Source: DATBVX01 sp963696675
GTDB taxonomy: Bacteria > Pseudomonadota > Gammaproteobacteria > Steroidobacterales > Steroidobacteraceae
DNA length: 64,000 bases
Assembly (NCBI GenBank): GCA_963696675.1
Contig: CAVOLM010000013.1
Span: forward strand, 1 to 64,000
Direction: 5' to 3'
This document shows, piece after piece, positions 1 to 8,451 of the stretch (position 1 is the first letter of the stretch; each line of letters opens with the position of its first letter). The notes beneath the pieces were generated by a model. The model was not told where the DNA came from. It worked only from the letters and a program-made list of their open reading frames with translations, and ran no database searches. A program made the translations under genes and the position numbers.

Positions 1-916
1 CCGACAGGCCCGCGCCGCGCAATAGCTCCGCCAAATCCGGGCTGCCCGCGACGTAAACGGGCGCAGGTTGCGGTGGCGGCACACTGCTGCGTGGGGGTGG
101 TGCCTCGGGCCGTGGCGCGGGTCGCGGCGCTGGTGCGACACTTGGCGCGGGAGCAGATGGCCTCGCGACCCTCGGAGGCGCTGGCGGCGTCGCTCGTTGC
201 GGCGGGGGCGGAGGTCGGCGAGGCGGTGGCGCGGGCTTTGGCGCTTCCGGGGCGGCTGGCTTCGGCGTCTCCATGAATCTCGATCGGTCCCAGTTGTCCG
301 GGATCCCGCCCGAGGCAGGTGCGGACATCCGCGGAAGCTCGAAATGATCGGCGAGCGGTGAAGCCTGCTGCCAATTGACCGGCGGCAGACCGGGTTCGGC
401 GTCTGGGTGTTGCCTCCGAGTGCCGCGAGGGGGTCGAGCGTTCCCGTATCGGCGGGAGAACCCATGATCGAGTTGTCCCACTCGTCTGGTACCCCTTGGA
501 GGCGGAATGACGGGGGCGGAGCCTGGCCTGGCGGCCGGCGAGATCAGCTCGAACGGATCCTCGCTCAAAGGCACGGGCGCGACTGTGCCTGGCGGGTCAC
601 CTTGCATCACTGCGACTGTGATTTCGTACTGGTCGATGAACAGGCGGTCACCGTGGCGCAGCGGACGCGGCTGGTTCGCGGCGACGGCGTTGTCACTGCG
701 GCCCAGCGCAATGGGGTTACGACCCAAGCCCTCGATCTGGAAGCTGCCGTTCGAATACGAAATGCGCGCGTGGTGCTTGGAGATGTAGGGGTCGGGAAAG
801 ATCCAGTCGTTACCCGGTACGCGACCGATGGTGAGCCCCTTCGGGCCGACGATCTTGCGCTGCTCCGCGCCCATGGACGCGGCCTGGGGACTGACAACTT
901 CGAGCGTGAGATACAT
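1..916 (-). CDS. tagH: FHA-domain T6SS regulator (TagH/Fha type), 3' end cut by window edge
   Basis: The frame starts at an ATG at 916 (protein begins MYLTLEVVSPQ) and is open to base 1, so about 305 residues are visible and the C-terminus is outside the window. Residues about 25-100 form a forkhead-associated domain: an IGRVPGNDWIFPD core, then SKHHARI and a GLGRNPIALG turn, the usual phosphothreonine-binding elements. After it comes a long Pro/Ala/Arg-rich linker (about residues 190-290). In T6SS loci FHA proteins act in the PpkA-PppA threonine-phosphorylation switch or as a scaffold for the membrane complex; here that role is inferred from family and position. It is the last gene of the visible minus-strand T6SS run. 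Downstream tssJ/K/L/M would be expected to the left of the window. Confidence 0.85.
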   Translation of the reverse strand, partial: MYLTLEVVSPQAASMGAEQRKIVGPKGLTIGRVPGNDWIFPDPYISKHHARISYSNGSFQIEGLGRNPIALGRSDNAVAANQPRPLRHGDRLFIDQYEITVAVMQGDPPGTVAPVPLSEDPFELISPAARPGSAPVIPPPRGTRRVGQLDHGFSRRYGNARPPRGTRRQHPDAEPGLPPVNWQQASPLADHFELPRMSAPASGGIPDNWDRSRFMETPKPAAPEAPKPAPPPRRPPPPPQRATPPAPPRVARPSAPAPSVAPAPRPAPRPEAPPPRSSVPPPQPAPVYVAGSPDLAELLRGAGLS

Positions 917-1021
917 GGGCCGTGGGACGCGCTCCCGATGACGCAAACTCTATCAGCATTCAGGCGAGACAAGAACTTGCACCACGCGTCGCTAGTCTTC
1001 GTTGCCGCGGTGAGCCACGGC

Positions 1022-1300
1022 TTATTCAGCGAGCGTGGTGAGCCTCAGGCATGCCTCTTCGTTCTTCGAATAGAAATACAGACCGTCTGAATCGCGGCCC
1101 TCATTGATGATGACCGCGACGGCGTTATCGAACTTCTGCTTGGCGATGGCCGACGCCGCGACTTCGTTGATGCTGTGAGCCTTCACATACTCCGCCCAGC
1201 GAGCATCCGTCTTATCGATACGTGCACCGGTGTCCGAGGCTCGACGCAGCAAACCCAGGAACTGGTAGTAGTCGAAATCCACGACTTTGGCGCGCGGCAC
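1022..1300 (-). CDS. Small unknown protein, 92 aa, T6SS island
   Basis: A compact soluble protein beginning at a GTG at 1300 (MPRAKVVDFDYYQFLGLL). It has no signal peptide, no membrane segment and no motif I recognise. The composition is ordinary for a folded alpha/beta protein, and the frame lies between two same-strand T6SS genes with no better alternative frame. It sits downstream of the DUF922 HExxH gene and the two-TM gene, so one possibility is an immunity or accessory protein for that putative effector. This is inference from position only. Confidence 0.55.
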   Translation of the reverse strand: MPRAKVVDFDYYQFLGLLRRASDTGARIDKTDARWAEYVKAHSINEVAASAIAKQKFDNAVAVIINEGRDSDGLYFYSKNEEACLRLTTLAE

Positions 1301-1309
1301 GGTTCTACT

Positions 1310-1546
1310 CTAACGTAAGGACTTGCTCGTAACTACCTGAAAGTAACGGGAAGTGCAAGCAACAAACATCCATTTCACGGCGGCACGTAACCAAAGCCAG
1401 GCACTGACCACCCCAAAGATGACGCCGATGATCAACCACGTGCGAGTGGCGGGATTCGACGCCCTCCCACCCTCGGCGATGCGGGTAAGTGCGAGCACCA
1501 GAAAGACGGCAGACAGTACGGCCAGGATGCCGCGCGCGCTCAGCAT
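1310..1546 (-). CDS. Small two-TM membrane protein, 78 aa
   Basis: Starts at an ATG at 1546. Two hydrophobic segments are visible: residues about 5-22 (ILAVLSAVFLVLALTRI) and about 37-56 (WLIIGVIFGVVSAWLWL), separated by a short polar loop. It has no known domain. It lies 21 bases downstream of the DUF922 gene on the same strand and 9 bases before the 92-aa gene, so the three are probably co-transcribed. A small inner-membrane protein next to a putative periplasm-acting effector fits an immunity role, but nothing in the sequence proves it. Confidence 0.55.
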   Translation of the reverse strand: MLSARGILAVLSAVFLVLALTRIAEGGRASNPATRTWLIIGVIFGVVSAWLWLRAAVKWMFVACTSRYFQVVTSKSLR

Positions 1547-1567
1547 GTTGCGTCACCGGGTGGTGGG

Positions 1568-2251
1568 TCATTTGATGGAGATATCGAGAATGACGTCACC
1601 GTAGGGCACGTTCTCCTTGGCGCCGTGGTCGCAGGCATCGTCCATGTCCTGCTGGCGCTGGGCCATCCGTCTGTTCGCTTCCGTGACCATGTCTGCGATG
1701 TCGCCGATGTCGTGACCAACAGGTCCGCGGCGAGTTTGTTCGCCTCCTCGATCGCGATTTCGAGGTGGCGGTCTTCGTGAATCTTGAGCTTCGCGACCAT
1801 GCGGTCCCACTCGGCCTGGCCGCCGTGGACGCCTTGGCGTAGTTCGCCCATGTCGGCAGCCGATGCACGAGGTTGGCGTGCATGACGACCGTGAGGTCCG
1901 TCGTGTTGCCCTTGCCGATCTTCTCGGTACGCAACTCGCCGCCGCCATCGCCCCATTCGCGCAGCCGGTTCAGCGCGTTGCCGGCGGCTTCGAGCGTGGC
2001 GCCCTGGACGACGATTGGAGGCGTCGTGCGGGGATTCGGCGTGTATCCCAGTCCTTCGTGACCTTCGCGATCTTGCGGCCGGTAGTGTCGAGCGGAATAG
2101 CCGGTGGGGCCCCGAGATTAGGTGCGTCCGGTTCATCGATGCCGAGACTGCCGGGGGCGTTGCCATCGCCGAGCACATCGATGTCGCCAGCTGACGCGAT
2201 CTGCGTTGGCGGGGCGTCGGTGCCGAGGATGCCGTAGCGGGTGCCGCCCAT
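1568..2251 (-). CDS. DUF922-like protein with HExxH metal motif, frame broken three times
   Basis: Begins at an ATG at 2251 (MGGTRYGILGTDAPPTQIA) and, read across single-base breaks near 2048, 1832 and 1720, gives about 225 residues. After a Pro-rich N-terminus the protein shows the DUF922 pattern: GYTPNPRT, a central region with NLVHRLPTWANYAK, then KLKIHEDRHLEIAIEEAN, which contains H-E-D-R-H, an HExxH zinc-peptidase signature. The C-terminus is EANRRMAQRQQ...DVILDISIK. DUF922 proteins have been suggested to be zinc proteases. There is no signal peptide, so if it acts outside the cytoplasm it would need T6SS export. The location in the effector island, followed by a small membrane gene, makes it a candidate effector. 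The breaks leave all conserved segments intact and look like sequencing indels. Confidence 0.7.
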
Positions 2252-2282
2252 GGTAGTTGCCGATGTGCTGCCTTCGCTCGAC

Positions 2283-3549
2283 TCACATCAGTTCATTTGC
2301 GAGAGCAAGTGTGCTTGCCGCCAGGCTGGCGCGCGCCATTCGAACAACGGTTTTCCCCCGGTTCAACAAGCAGAGATGATGTGCGGCGGCAACCCGTTGC
2401 CTCTGATAGCCGATCTTCAACACCTCGATGCAGTGTGCGCTATTAACCGGCGCACCCATGAAGTGAGGCACGCCGGTCGTAAACCGTGCGCCGTTCTGAT
2501 CCCACCATGTCTGCACTTTGGCTCGGTCGGGCCACGGCAACCCTTCGTCCTCATCCATGTCGACGTTCGAATTGTCCGGATCGTCGTTCGGACCCGATTC
2601 GAAGCTCTCGGGAGGATTGCGTTCGAGATCGAGCCAGGCGAGATCGACGCCCGTAATCATGCTGAAGGATTCGCCAGCCAGTCTTGCAAGCTTGTCGTCG
2701 GACATGTGACCGATAAGCCAGGAAGCGTACATGGGGTCGCCAGCGAGGCCGGTTCCGCGCATCAATGGGCGAATCTGAGCAGGTTCCTCTGAAAGATGTC
2801 TAAGGAAATCGTGGGCCCTTTTCGTGGGCATCGCGAGCAACGCAAGGTGAAAGGCTCGCTCTTTGGAAAGGCGAACCTTCAGTCGCGATGGTCGTCAGGA
2901 AATCGAGCGCTCGTTCCCGATCCCCGAGTAACACGGCAGACCACGCAGCCCAGAACTGACACTGCGGGTCATCATCAGCGAGTGCAGCGGCAAGCGTCGA
3001 AACGAACTCCGCCTTCCCAAGCTCCCCTGCCGTGCGAAATGCGCGCGCGCGCACCAGTGGATCGGGTTCTTCCAGTCGTCGTGCCGAACCCAACGCTGGA
3101 TCCACCCGGTGCATGGAACTTGCCGCGATGGCCGTAGCCCGCACGGCCGGTTCCGATGCATCCAACATCGACACCACGATGTCACGCAGTGCCGGCGCAT
3201 CGGCCCAGCCGAAGGCTGCTCGCAATCCGCGCTGCGAGTCTTGGGCAGACTGCGCAAGCGCAAACAATCGATACAAGTGGTGCAGCCGCTTGCCCTCGAT
3301 TGCTGTCACCGCGGCCACGAACAGTGACGCAGAGCTCAGCCATTCGAGTGCGGACTCGCAAGCCGTCCATGCGATGTCACCGCCAATCGCTATCCCATCC
3401 AAGTGCGCCGCCAGTCGGTCATCGCTACGACGCAAATGATGCAGTCTGCAATTGGGCGCGCTGAGCAGCCACGCGCGGCTGTTGTACAGCACTGCCGCAT
3501 CTTCAACATGCTGGTCAAGAACGGCTGAGATCGGATTCCGTAGAGGCAT
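2283..3549 (-). CDS. TIGR02270-family T6SS-associated HEAT-like protein (one frame break)
   Basis: The N-terminal part (ATG at 3549, MPLRNPISAVLDQHVEDAA) and the C-terminal part ending at 2283 are in different frames that join near 2862, giving about 420 residues, the usual family length. The middle consists of Ala-rich helical repeats (VRATAIAASSMHRVDPALGS, VRARAFRTAGELG) resembling HEAT repeats. The C-terminal half carries the family signature ARLAGESFSMITGVDL. TIGR02270 proteins occur in many proteobacterial T6SS loci with DUF2169 and PAAR-like genes; their function is unknown, and repeat proteins of this kind often serve as adaptors. It starts 3 bases after the preceding gene, so it is in the same operon. 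The join lies in a CCAAAGAG tract, consistent with a short homopolymer indel. Confidence 0.8.
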
Positions 3550-3552
3550 CGT

Positions 3553-4455
3553 CTAATCTATTCGCTGCCAGTGGCGGCCGTCGAACACGAGCACATCCGT
3601 CGCCCCTATGGACCAAAGCGTGCCAGCCTCCACGGCCAATGTATTGAAGCTCGAAGGTCCGAGACCGGGATCGACGAATTCAACCTGTCCTTTCCACAAG
3701 CGAAACAGGCCCTGCATTCCGCTTAGGTAGAGCACCTCGTCGAACCAAACGATGCTCCAGAAGTCGGCCCTGAGACTTCCCGTGTCAACAACGTCCCAGC
3801 GATTACCTCGGCCGCTGAGTAGCAAACCTTCTCTTCCGCCTGCGTACACGCACCCATTCGGTGCACAGCACACAGCGGTCAACAAGACGTTCGTCGGGCT
3901 GGGTTGCAGCTCCCATGCAGATCCATCGAAGCGCCAAATTTCACCCTTCCACCCCACTGCATAGATATCGTCCTCGGCGAACCCGTCGACTGACTCAAAC
4001 CCGTACACTGTGCTGTCGGAGGGATTGGGGCGAGCGGTATCGTCGAATGCAATCCACTCGCCGGCTCGGACCCGTCGGTATGCCTGGCGATCGCCGCCGA
4101 CGGCGTACACGCGAGTACCGATGCGCCGCACGCAGCGCAGGGGGCCACGCTTACGGATCTTCCGATCCTGCGGCAGTACTCGAGTCGACTTGCATATCGC
4201 GCATCACACCTGCACCGTTGATTTCAAGTGTGGTGCCAAAATTACTGACCACAACCACACTGCCATCGACATTGCTGTCTGCCATACCCCCGGGTAACCA
4301 GCCTTCCTTCGCCACCTCAGAAAACTTGCCCTGCTGCCAGGACAATACGAAGCAGTGAGGGGTCTCTTTTCAGCAAGTGCATCTATGGACAAGGTCAGGT
4401 AGCCCGAACTTTCGTCGCATGGCTGACCGAATACGTACTGAACCAATGCCTGCAA
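3553..4455 (-). CDS. Beta-propeller-like protein, candidate immunity partner of the nuclease effector
   Basis: Read from a TTG near 4455 across breaks near 4360 (run of four A) and 4165, this gives about 300 residues. The sequence is made of repeated beta-blade-like units: TRVYAVGGDRQAYRRV, DDIYAVGWKGEIWRFDG, GCVYAGGREGLLLSG, EVLYLSGMQGLFRLWKG, TLWSIGATDVLVFDG, each with a short Gly turn and an aromatic residue, as in kelch/WD-like propellers. There is no signal peptide. The gene directly follows the DUF4150-GHH nuclease gene (28 bases between), the standard place for a cognate immunity protein. Propeller-like partners of polymorphic toxins are known in general, but I cannot demonstrate binding here. 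The exact start is uncertain because no good ATG precedes the first blade. Confidence 0.65.
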
Positions 4456-4482
4456 ATCGCCCCACTGCGTGCTCCTCAGCCC

Positions 4483-5699
4483 TTAACCCATTTTGCTCAG
4501 AAGCAGCTCCGAGTATCGCGCTGCGATTTCATTGCGGATGCGCTCAACATCCGCCGGCGTCGTAGCTCCGCACTGAACAGCCTTCACCTGAGTGTTGTCG
4601 CTGATTCCACAGCTGTTGTGGTAAGCATCGAGTTGGGCCTCTGTGCATTTCGGGTCGCAGAAGGAATAAGGGAAGACCTCCTGCACTGCCTCAACGCCGC
4701 CCTGCTTCGCCTGCTTGTACGTCTGGACCTTCTCTATCTTGCCACCGCCGATGTCTACGTCCTGACCCGCCTTGGCTGCCGCGATGCTTTGAAATGTGTG
4801 CATTGCTCCGTGCGTACCACCCACGTTACCCGTACCGTCCGCACACACACACGGTGCCGCGTTTGCATGGTATTCCCGAGTCCGATCCGGACTGAGTTGG
4901 TTAGCCACAAAGGGCTCCAGTTTGGTGTTGCCGGTCTTGGGCGCGTCGCGGTTCTCAAGGAATGAGCTAGCTTCGACCACATGGTGACCTGTTTGCGGCG
5001 AGCAGCAGTTGCTCGGCTTATAGGGCGTCAAATTGCAACGGCGCGCGTTTACGCAATCGTGCGCAGCGGCCGTGTCGGCAAGTTGATCAGCTTGCGGTGG
5101 GTCGTTTGGTTTGCCTGATTTCGCGAGTCGTGTTGTGGGTTGATACGGCACCTCAGCCCTCATTTCGGCACACGCGTCGCGATCGCCGTAGGGCTTGTAG
5201 CCTTCGCAGGCCGTCTTCTCCTTCTTAATGTCTTTGGCACATGGACCCGTTTCGTTTGCGACACTCATGGCGTCAAGATACGGCCATGGGACGGCTTCGT
5301 TTGCGTTCGATCCGTGATTATGTGTCGTCATATCCAGGTGACGCACCACGTTCTCGCCTTCGACCTTCACATCCATGGACCAGGCGACAAAGTACACTTT
5401 CCCTGTGTTGTGCTGTTCATGAAGCCTTTCTTCGGGGCACAGCCCGCCTCATCGCCGGTGCTTTTCTTGAAATAGGATTTGCTCTTGAGCATCACCTCCT
5501 GGCCTGAGATCTTCACCGTGGTCGAACCGTCGGTGCAGTCCGATGCCAGGCCCGTATTTGGGTATGGGATCGGCACACCGGGCGGCGTTGCAGGTGTTTG
5601 CGGAGGCGTGAAACACACATCCGGCATTGCGCAGATCGATTTCCCCGCGGCCGCCTTGCACGAGACTTCCATCATGTTCGCGTAGACTTGATTGGCCAT
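4483..5699 (-). CDS. DUF4150 (PAAR-like) T6SS effector with C-terminal GHH nuclease-like domain
   Basis: Starts at an ATG at 5699 sharing its first base with the stop of the upstream thiolase-like gene (TGATG), so translation is coupled. A frame break near 5405 (GGAAAGTG, probably a lost A) splits the frame; across it the protein is about 405 residues. Residues 1-130 match DUF4150, the PAAR-like tip domain: VYANMMEVSCKAAAGKS, CFTPPQTPATPPGVPIPYPN, then a GFMNST region. A Cys-rich linker follows (HDCVNARRCNLTPYKPSNCC), then QTGHHVVEASSF, a G-H-H motif of the GHH branch of HNH/Endo VII toxins, with later THGAMHTF and a Cys pair. The inferred role is a VgrG-tip effector with DNase activity, loaded by the DUF2169 adaptor two genes upstream. 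The nuclease assignment rests on the GHH motif and architecture, not on an alignment. Confidence 0.75.
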
Positions 5700-6730
5700 C
5701 AGGGCACTCCGTAGCGACCGACGACCACCACGCGCTGTCCGGCATCGTTCGCCGCGTGCACGAGGACGTTCGGTCCCGGCGCGTATGACTTGCGCGCAGC
5801 CGCATTCGCGACCACCAGAGCGGCGCAGCCACTGGCTGCCCCAGATTCACCGATGCATTCGGCAGGATGCCAGATATCGAATTCTTCTTTCCGCCCACGC
5901 AGCGTGCGCGCGACCGCGAGCGCTGCCTCTTTGAAGTAGTACTGCTCACCGGACAGATCTGCGATGCGGTAGTCCATTTCGTGCATTTCGCGTCCAGCGT
6001 CGAGCAGCGCACCTTTTATGGCGCTTGCGAGCCCCTCAGCACGCAGCGGTTCCTCGCTTTCCACAGTGACTTTCTCTATGCCGAAACCGATGCCCTCTAC
6101 GAGCAACGTGGTGATGCCACTGCTCGGCCTCGCGACCAATATGCCAGCGGCGGCTTCGCCGGGGACGAAACCATTTGAGTTACTCGCAGTGAGTAGACGA
6201 GCTTGTTGGTCTAGCTCCTTTAGGGTGGGCGCAGTCAGCAACGAATCTGTTGAGACAATCAGCACCGCCGATGCAGACGACCCGTAGAGCAATTTCCGAG
6301 CCTGCGCGAGCGCAACCGCGACACTAACGCGACCATGAGGAACTACGGACGACGAAGACCCGAACCGCTCAACCTCCAGCATCCGACACACAGCGCCATA
6401 TAGTTGCTCCTCCGCATTGACAACGCGCCCGGGACGCGTGCGCTCAGCAATACACAGGAGCAACGGAATGTGTTCCCACTCTTCCCTAGGTACGTCCTCC
6501 AGACACTCCTCGACCACCATCGCGGCCATGCGGGCCAACTTTTCGCGCCCGCGCCAAGACTCCTCGAATGGCACGCTTTGACTCATGATCCAGTCGCCAG
6601 CCGAATTCATGAAGCGCGACTCACTGGGATTGGTGAGCTTGGATCGTATTGCCGCACACGCGGCCGGTGCACTCAAACCGACCGAACTCACCATCCCGGT
6701 ATTCAAGATGCTCAAAGCTTGCCCGGCCAT
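5699..6730 (-). CDS. Thiolase-fold (ketosynthase-like) protein of the T6SS effector island, catalytic residues absent
   Basis: ATG at 6730 (MAGQALSILNTGMVSSVGLS) gives 343 residues. The fold of beta-ketoacyl synthases is recognisable: the N-terminal GMVSSVGLSAPAACAAIR strand-turn, the central block with NGFVPGEAAAGILVA (residues 187-201, equivalent to the DGFVxGEGA segment), and the C-terminal IGESGAASGCAALV block (293-306). At the places where the nucleophile Cys (near 133-138, PHGRVSVAVA) and the two His (near 258-262 DLSGE; near 294-297 GESG) should be, other residues occur. It is therefore unlikely to be a working condensing enzyme. It lies 8 bases after the DUF2169 gene and overlaps the DUF4150 gene. 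Similar ketosynthase-like genes accompany DUF2169/DUF4150 genes in other T6SS loci; their job is not known. Confidence 0.75.
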   Translation of the reverse strand: MAGQALSILNTGMVSSVGLSAPAACAAIRSKLTNPSESRFMNSAGDWIMSQSVPFEESWRGREKLARMAAMVVEECLEDVPREEWEHIPLLLCIAERTRPGRVVNAEEQLYGAVCRMLEVERFGSSSSVVPHGRVSVAVALAQARKLLYGSSASAVLIVSTDSLLTAPTLKELDQQARLLTASNSNGFVPGEAAAGILVARPSSGITTLLVEGIGFGIEKVTVESEEPLRAEGLASAIKGALLDAGREMHEMDYRIADLSGEQYYFKEAALAVARTLRGRKEEFDIWHPAECIGESGAASGCAALVVANAAARKSYAPGPNVLVHAANDAGQRVVVVGRYGVP

Positions 6731-6738
6731 GGCGTAAG

Positions 6739-7839
6739 CTACTCCGTCGTCTCGGCACGCTGGCGTGGCTCTACCACGACTGGAATCGGGAACGAAACCT
6801 CCTCGCGCTGCTGCCACCACTCCCGTCCCTTGCGGCCTACGAGGACCTGTGCGATCTCAAGCATGTTCCTTTTGAGTGGCCGGCAGACACGCCACGTCAT
6901 GGTCACGTGCTCGAGATCGGGTTCGATCACGATCGTATCGAGTAACGCCGCGAGATCCTCCCGAGCGCCGCCTTTCGGAAATATGTGAACGGGAGCTTCA
7001 AAGTGCGGCAACACGAATTCGCGGTGCCCGTCGGGAGTCAAATTCAAAAGCGCGACTTGCTGTTCGCCGACAGGCGTTGGCAGCTGCTGATCTAGCGGTG
7101 CGGATTGATAGTACTGGTCGTCGAAATCTGAAGGGAGAAATGGAAACGAATCGTCCAACCATTTCTGATCGTAGGTTCCCGCATATCGAAATCGGGGCTC
7201 CCAGTGTCTACCAATCACACCGAATGCCATCGGTCGATAGTTGCCGTCAGGTTGTGTGACAGACTCGTTCAGCTCTTCTGTATTTGGCAGCGGCGAGCCT
7301 TGAATCCACTCAGTGATCAAATGCTTGTGGAACCCGCGGCCGCTCGGATTTGGCATGAATGCTGCGTGTTGTGCCGGGTCTTCGTGCCGCAAATCGGTTC
7401 CGCCGAAGGCATGGTCATAGTTGATCGGCATCGTCGTGAAGGGTTTCGGGGCCGTCGCAACCACGCCAGCTGGCTTGTACCAAAAGCGGTCTCCTACTAC
7501 CGCGCATGACTTCGACCAGCTGCCGATCATGACGCGAACGACGACACGTTCTGCAGCCTTGCCGCCCGGTGCATAGGAGCTTCCGTTCAGTAGAACGTCA
7601 CAGCGTTGTTTGCGCGGAGCAAAGTCTCCCTCATACTTCGGCGCGGAAAGCCCCGGCTCACCGAAGAAAACATCGCTCATCACGAGCGGTACCTGTTCCT
7701 CATGCAATCTGAGCGGTGCGCCCGATTCGGACGGAATGCGGAACGTGCCTTTGACCGCAACTACCAAGAACTCGCGGCCACTCGGGTTCATACCCATTGT
7801 GTAACCAGCATTCATGCGCGTGGAGTTGATGAGTTCCAT
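6739..7839 (-). CDS. DUF2169 T6SS effector adaptor
   Basis: 366 residues from an ATG at 7839 (MELINSTRMNAGYTMGMNPS). The whole protein matches DUF2169: GREFLVVAVKGTFRIP near the N-terminus, a DVLLNGSSYAPGG segment, KPFTTMPINYDHAFGGTD in the middle, NPSGRGFH, and the C-terminal FVLPHFEAPVHIFPKGG block. DUF2169 proteins are adaptors that load PAAR-like (DUF4150) effectors onto VgrG; this is family knowledge. Here the DUF4150 effector is two genes downstream and vgrG two genes upstream, exactly the arrangement expected. No frame break. Confidence 0.88.
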   Translation of the reverse strand: MELINSTRMNAGYTMGMNPSGREFLVVAVKGTFRIPSESGAPLRLHEEQVPLVMSDVFFGEPGLSAPKYEGDFAPRKQRCDVLLNGSSYAPGGKAAERVVVRVMIGSWSKSCAVVGDRFWYKPAGVVATAPKPFTTMPINYDHAFGGTDLRHEDPAQHAAFMPNPSGRGFHKHLITEWIQGSPLPNTEELNESVTQPDGNYRPMAFGVIGRHWEPRFRYAGTYDQKWLDDSFPFLPSDFDDQYYQSAPLDQQLPTPVGEQQVALLNLTPDGHREFVLPHFEAPVHIFPKGGAREDLAALLDTIVIEPDLEHVTMTWRVCRPLKRNMLEIAQVLVGRKGREWWQQREEVSFPIPVVVEPRQRAETTE

Positions 7840-7894
7840 AACTGGGTCATCGTACGCGGAGCTTCACATTGCTCTCGACGATCATTGCAGCTAC

Positions 7895-8404
7895 CTAGTT
7901 CAACTGCACGGAACCACCCTTGATCCGCATGACGCCTGAAGAACGAGTCGACACGTAGGTACCTTGGATCAACACTTTTCCAGCATTGGTGAGCGTGATG
8001 CTCGCCTTCCCACATCTGAGCACGAGCTGGCGCTTGGCACCGATAGTGAGGCGTTCACCGTCTACGTCGACTTCGATCCGGCCTGGCTGCTCTGGCAACG
8101 GCCAACCTTCGCCTTCACGCAATAACCCGATTACAATTGGCTGCATCGGATTACCCGCCTCGAACTGCATAACTACGGCCTTGCCGATGTGAGCGGCATG
8201 CAGATCGAGGATCGCACGCGCCGCAAGCGCTCCCGAGCGCGGTTGATTTGGATAAATGACGAGCGGGGTCGACCCACCGTTCTTGAATCCAAGCAGAGTT
8301 CCGGTCACGACGCCTTCGATTCGCGCATGAGCGGCGATTCGCTTCGGTTCCGCCGCCACGACTTGGTCGCTTTCATGAATCACTTCAACTTCCACTGCAC
8401 TCAT
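7895..8404 (-). CDS. DUF6484 protein encoded after VgrG
   Basis: ATG at 8404 (MSAVEVEVIHESDQVVAAEP) gives 169 residues; a longer in-frame start at 8437 adds a Gly-rich stretch and is less likely. The core is a small beta-rich domain: IEGVVTGTLLGFKNGGSTPLV, then QPIVIGLLREGEGWPL, followed by a DGERLTIGAKRQLVLRCGKA / ASITLTNAGKVLIQG tail that resembles the repeating strands at the end of VgrG needles. Proteins of this kind sit next to vgrG in many T6SS loci and are thought to belong to spike assembly or effector loading. It starts 47 bases downstream of the vgrG stop and has no export signal. Confidence 0.75.
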   Translation of the reverse strand: MSAVEVEVIHESDQVVAAEPKRIAAHARIEGVVTGTLLGFKNGGSTPLVIYPNQPRSGALAARAILDLHAAHIGKAVVMQFEAGNPMQPIVIGLLREGEGWPLPEQPGRIEVDVDGERLTIGAKRQLVLRCGKASITLTNAGKVLIQGTYVSTRSSGVMRIKGGSVQLN

Positions 8405-8451
8405 ATGTCCGCCTCCGCTTTCGATCGTCCCACGCAAGCAACAGGTTCCAA

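Noticed and set aside
407..1090. A 227-codon plus-strand open frame at the left end
   Set aside because: It is the antisense of the FHA domain gene; the FHA core reads clearly on the minus strand.
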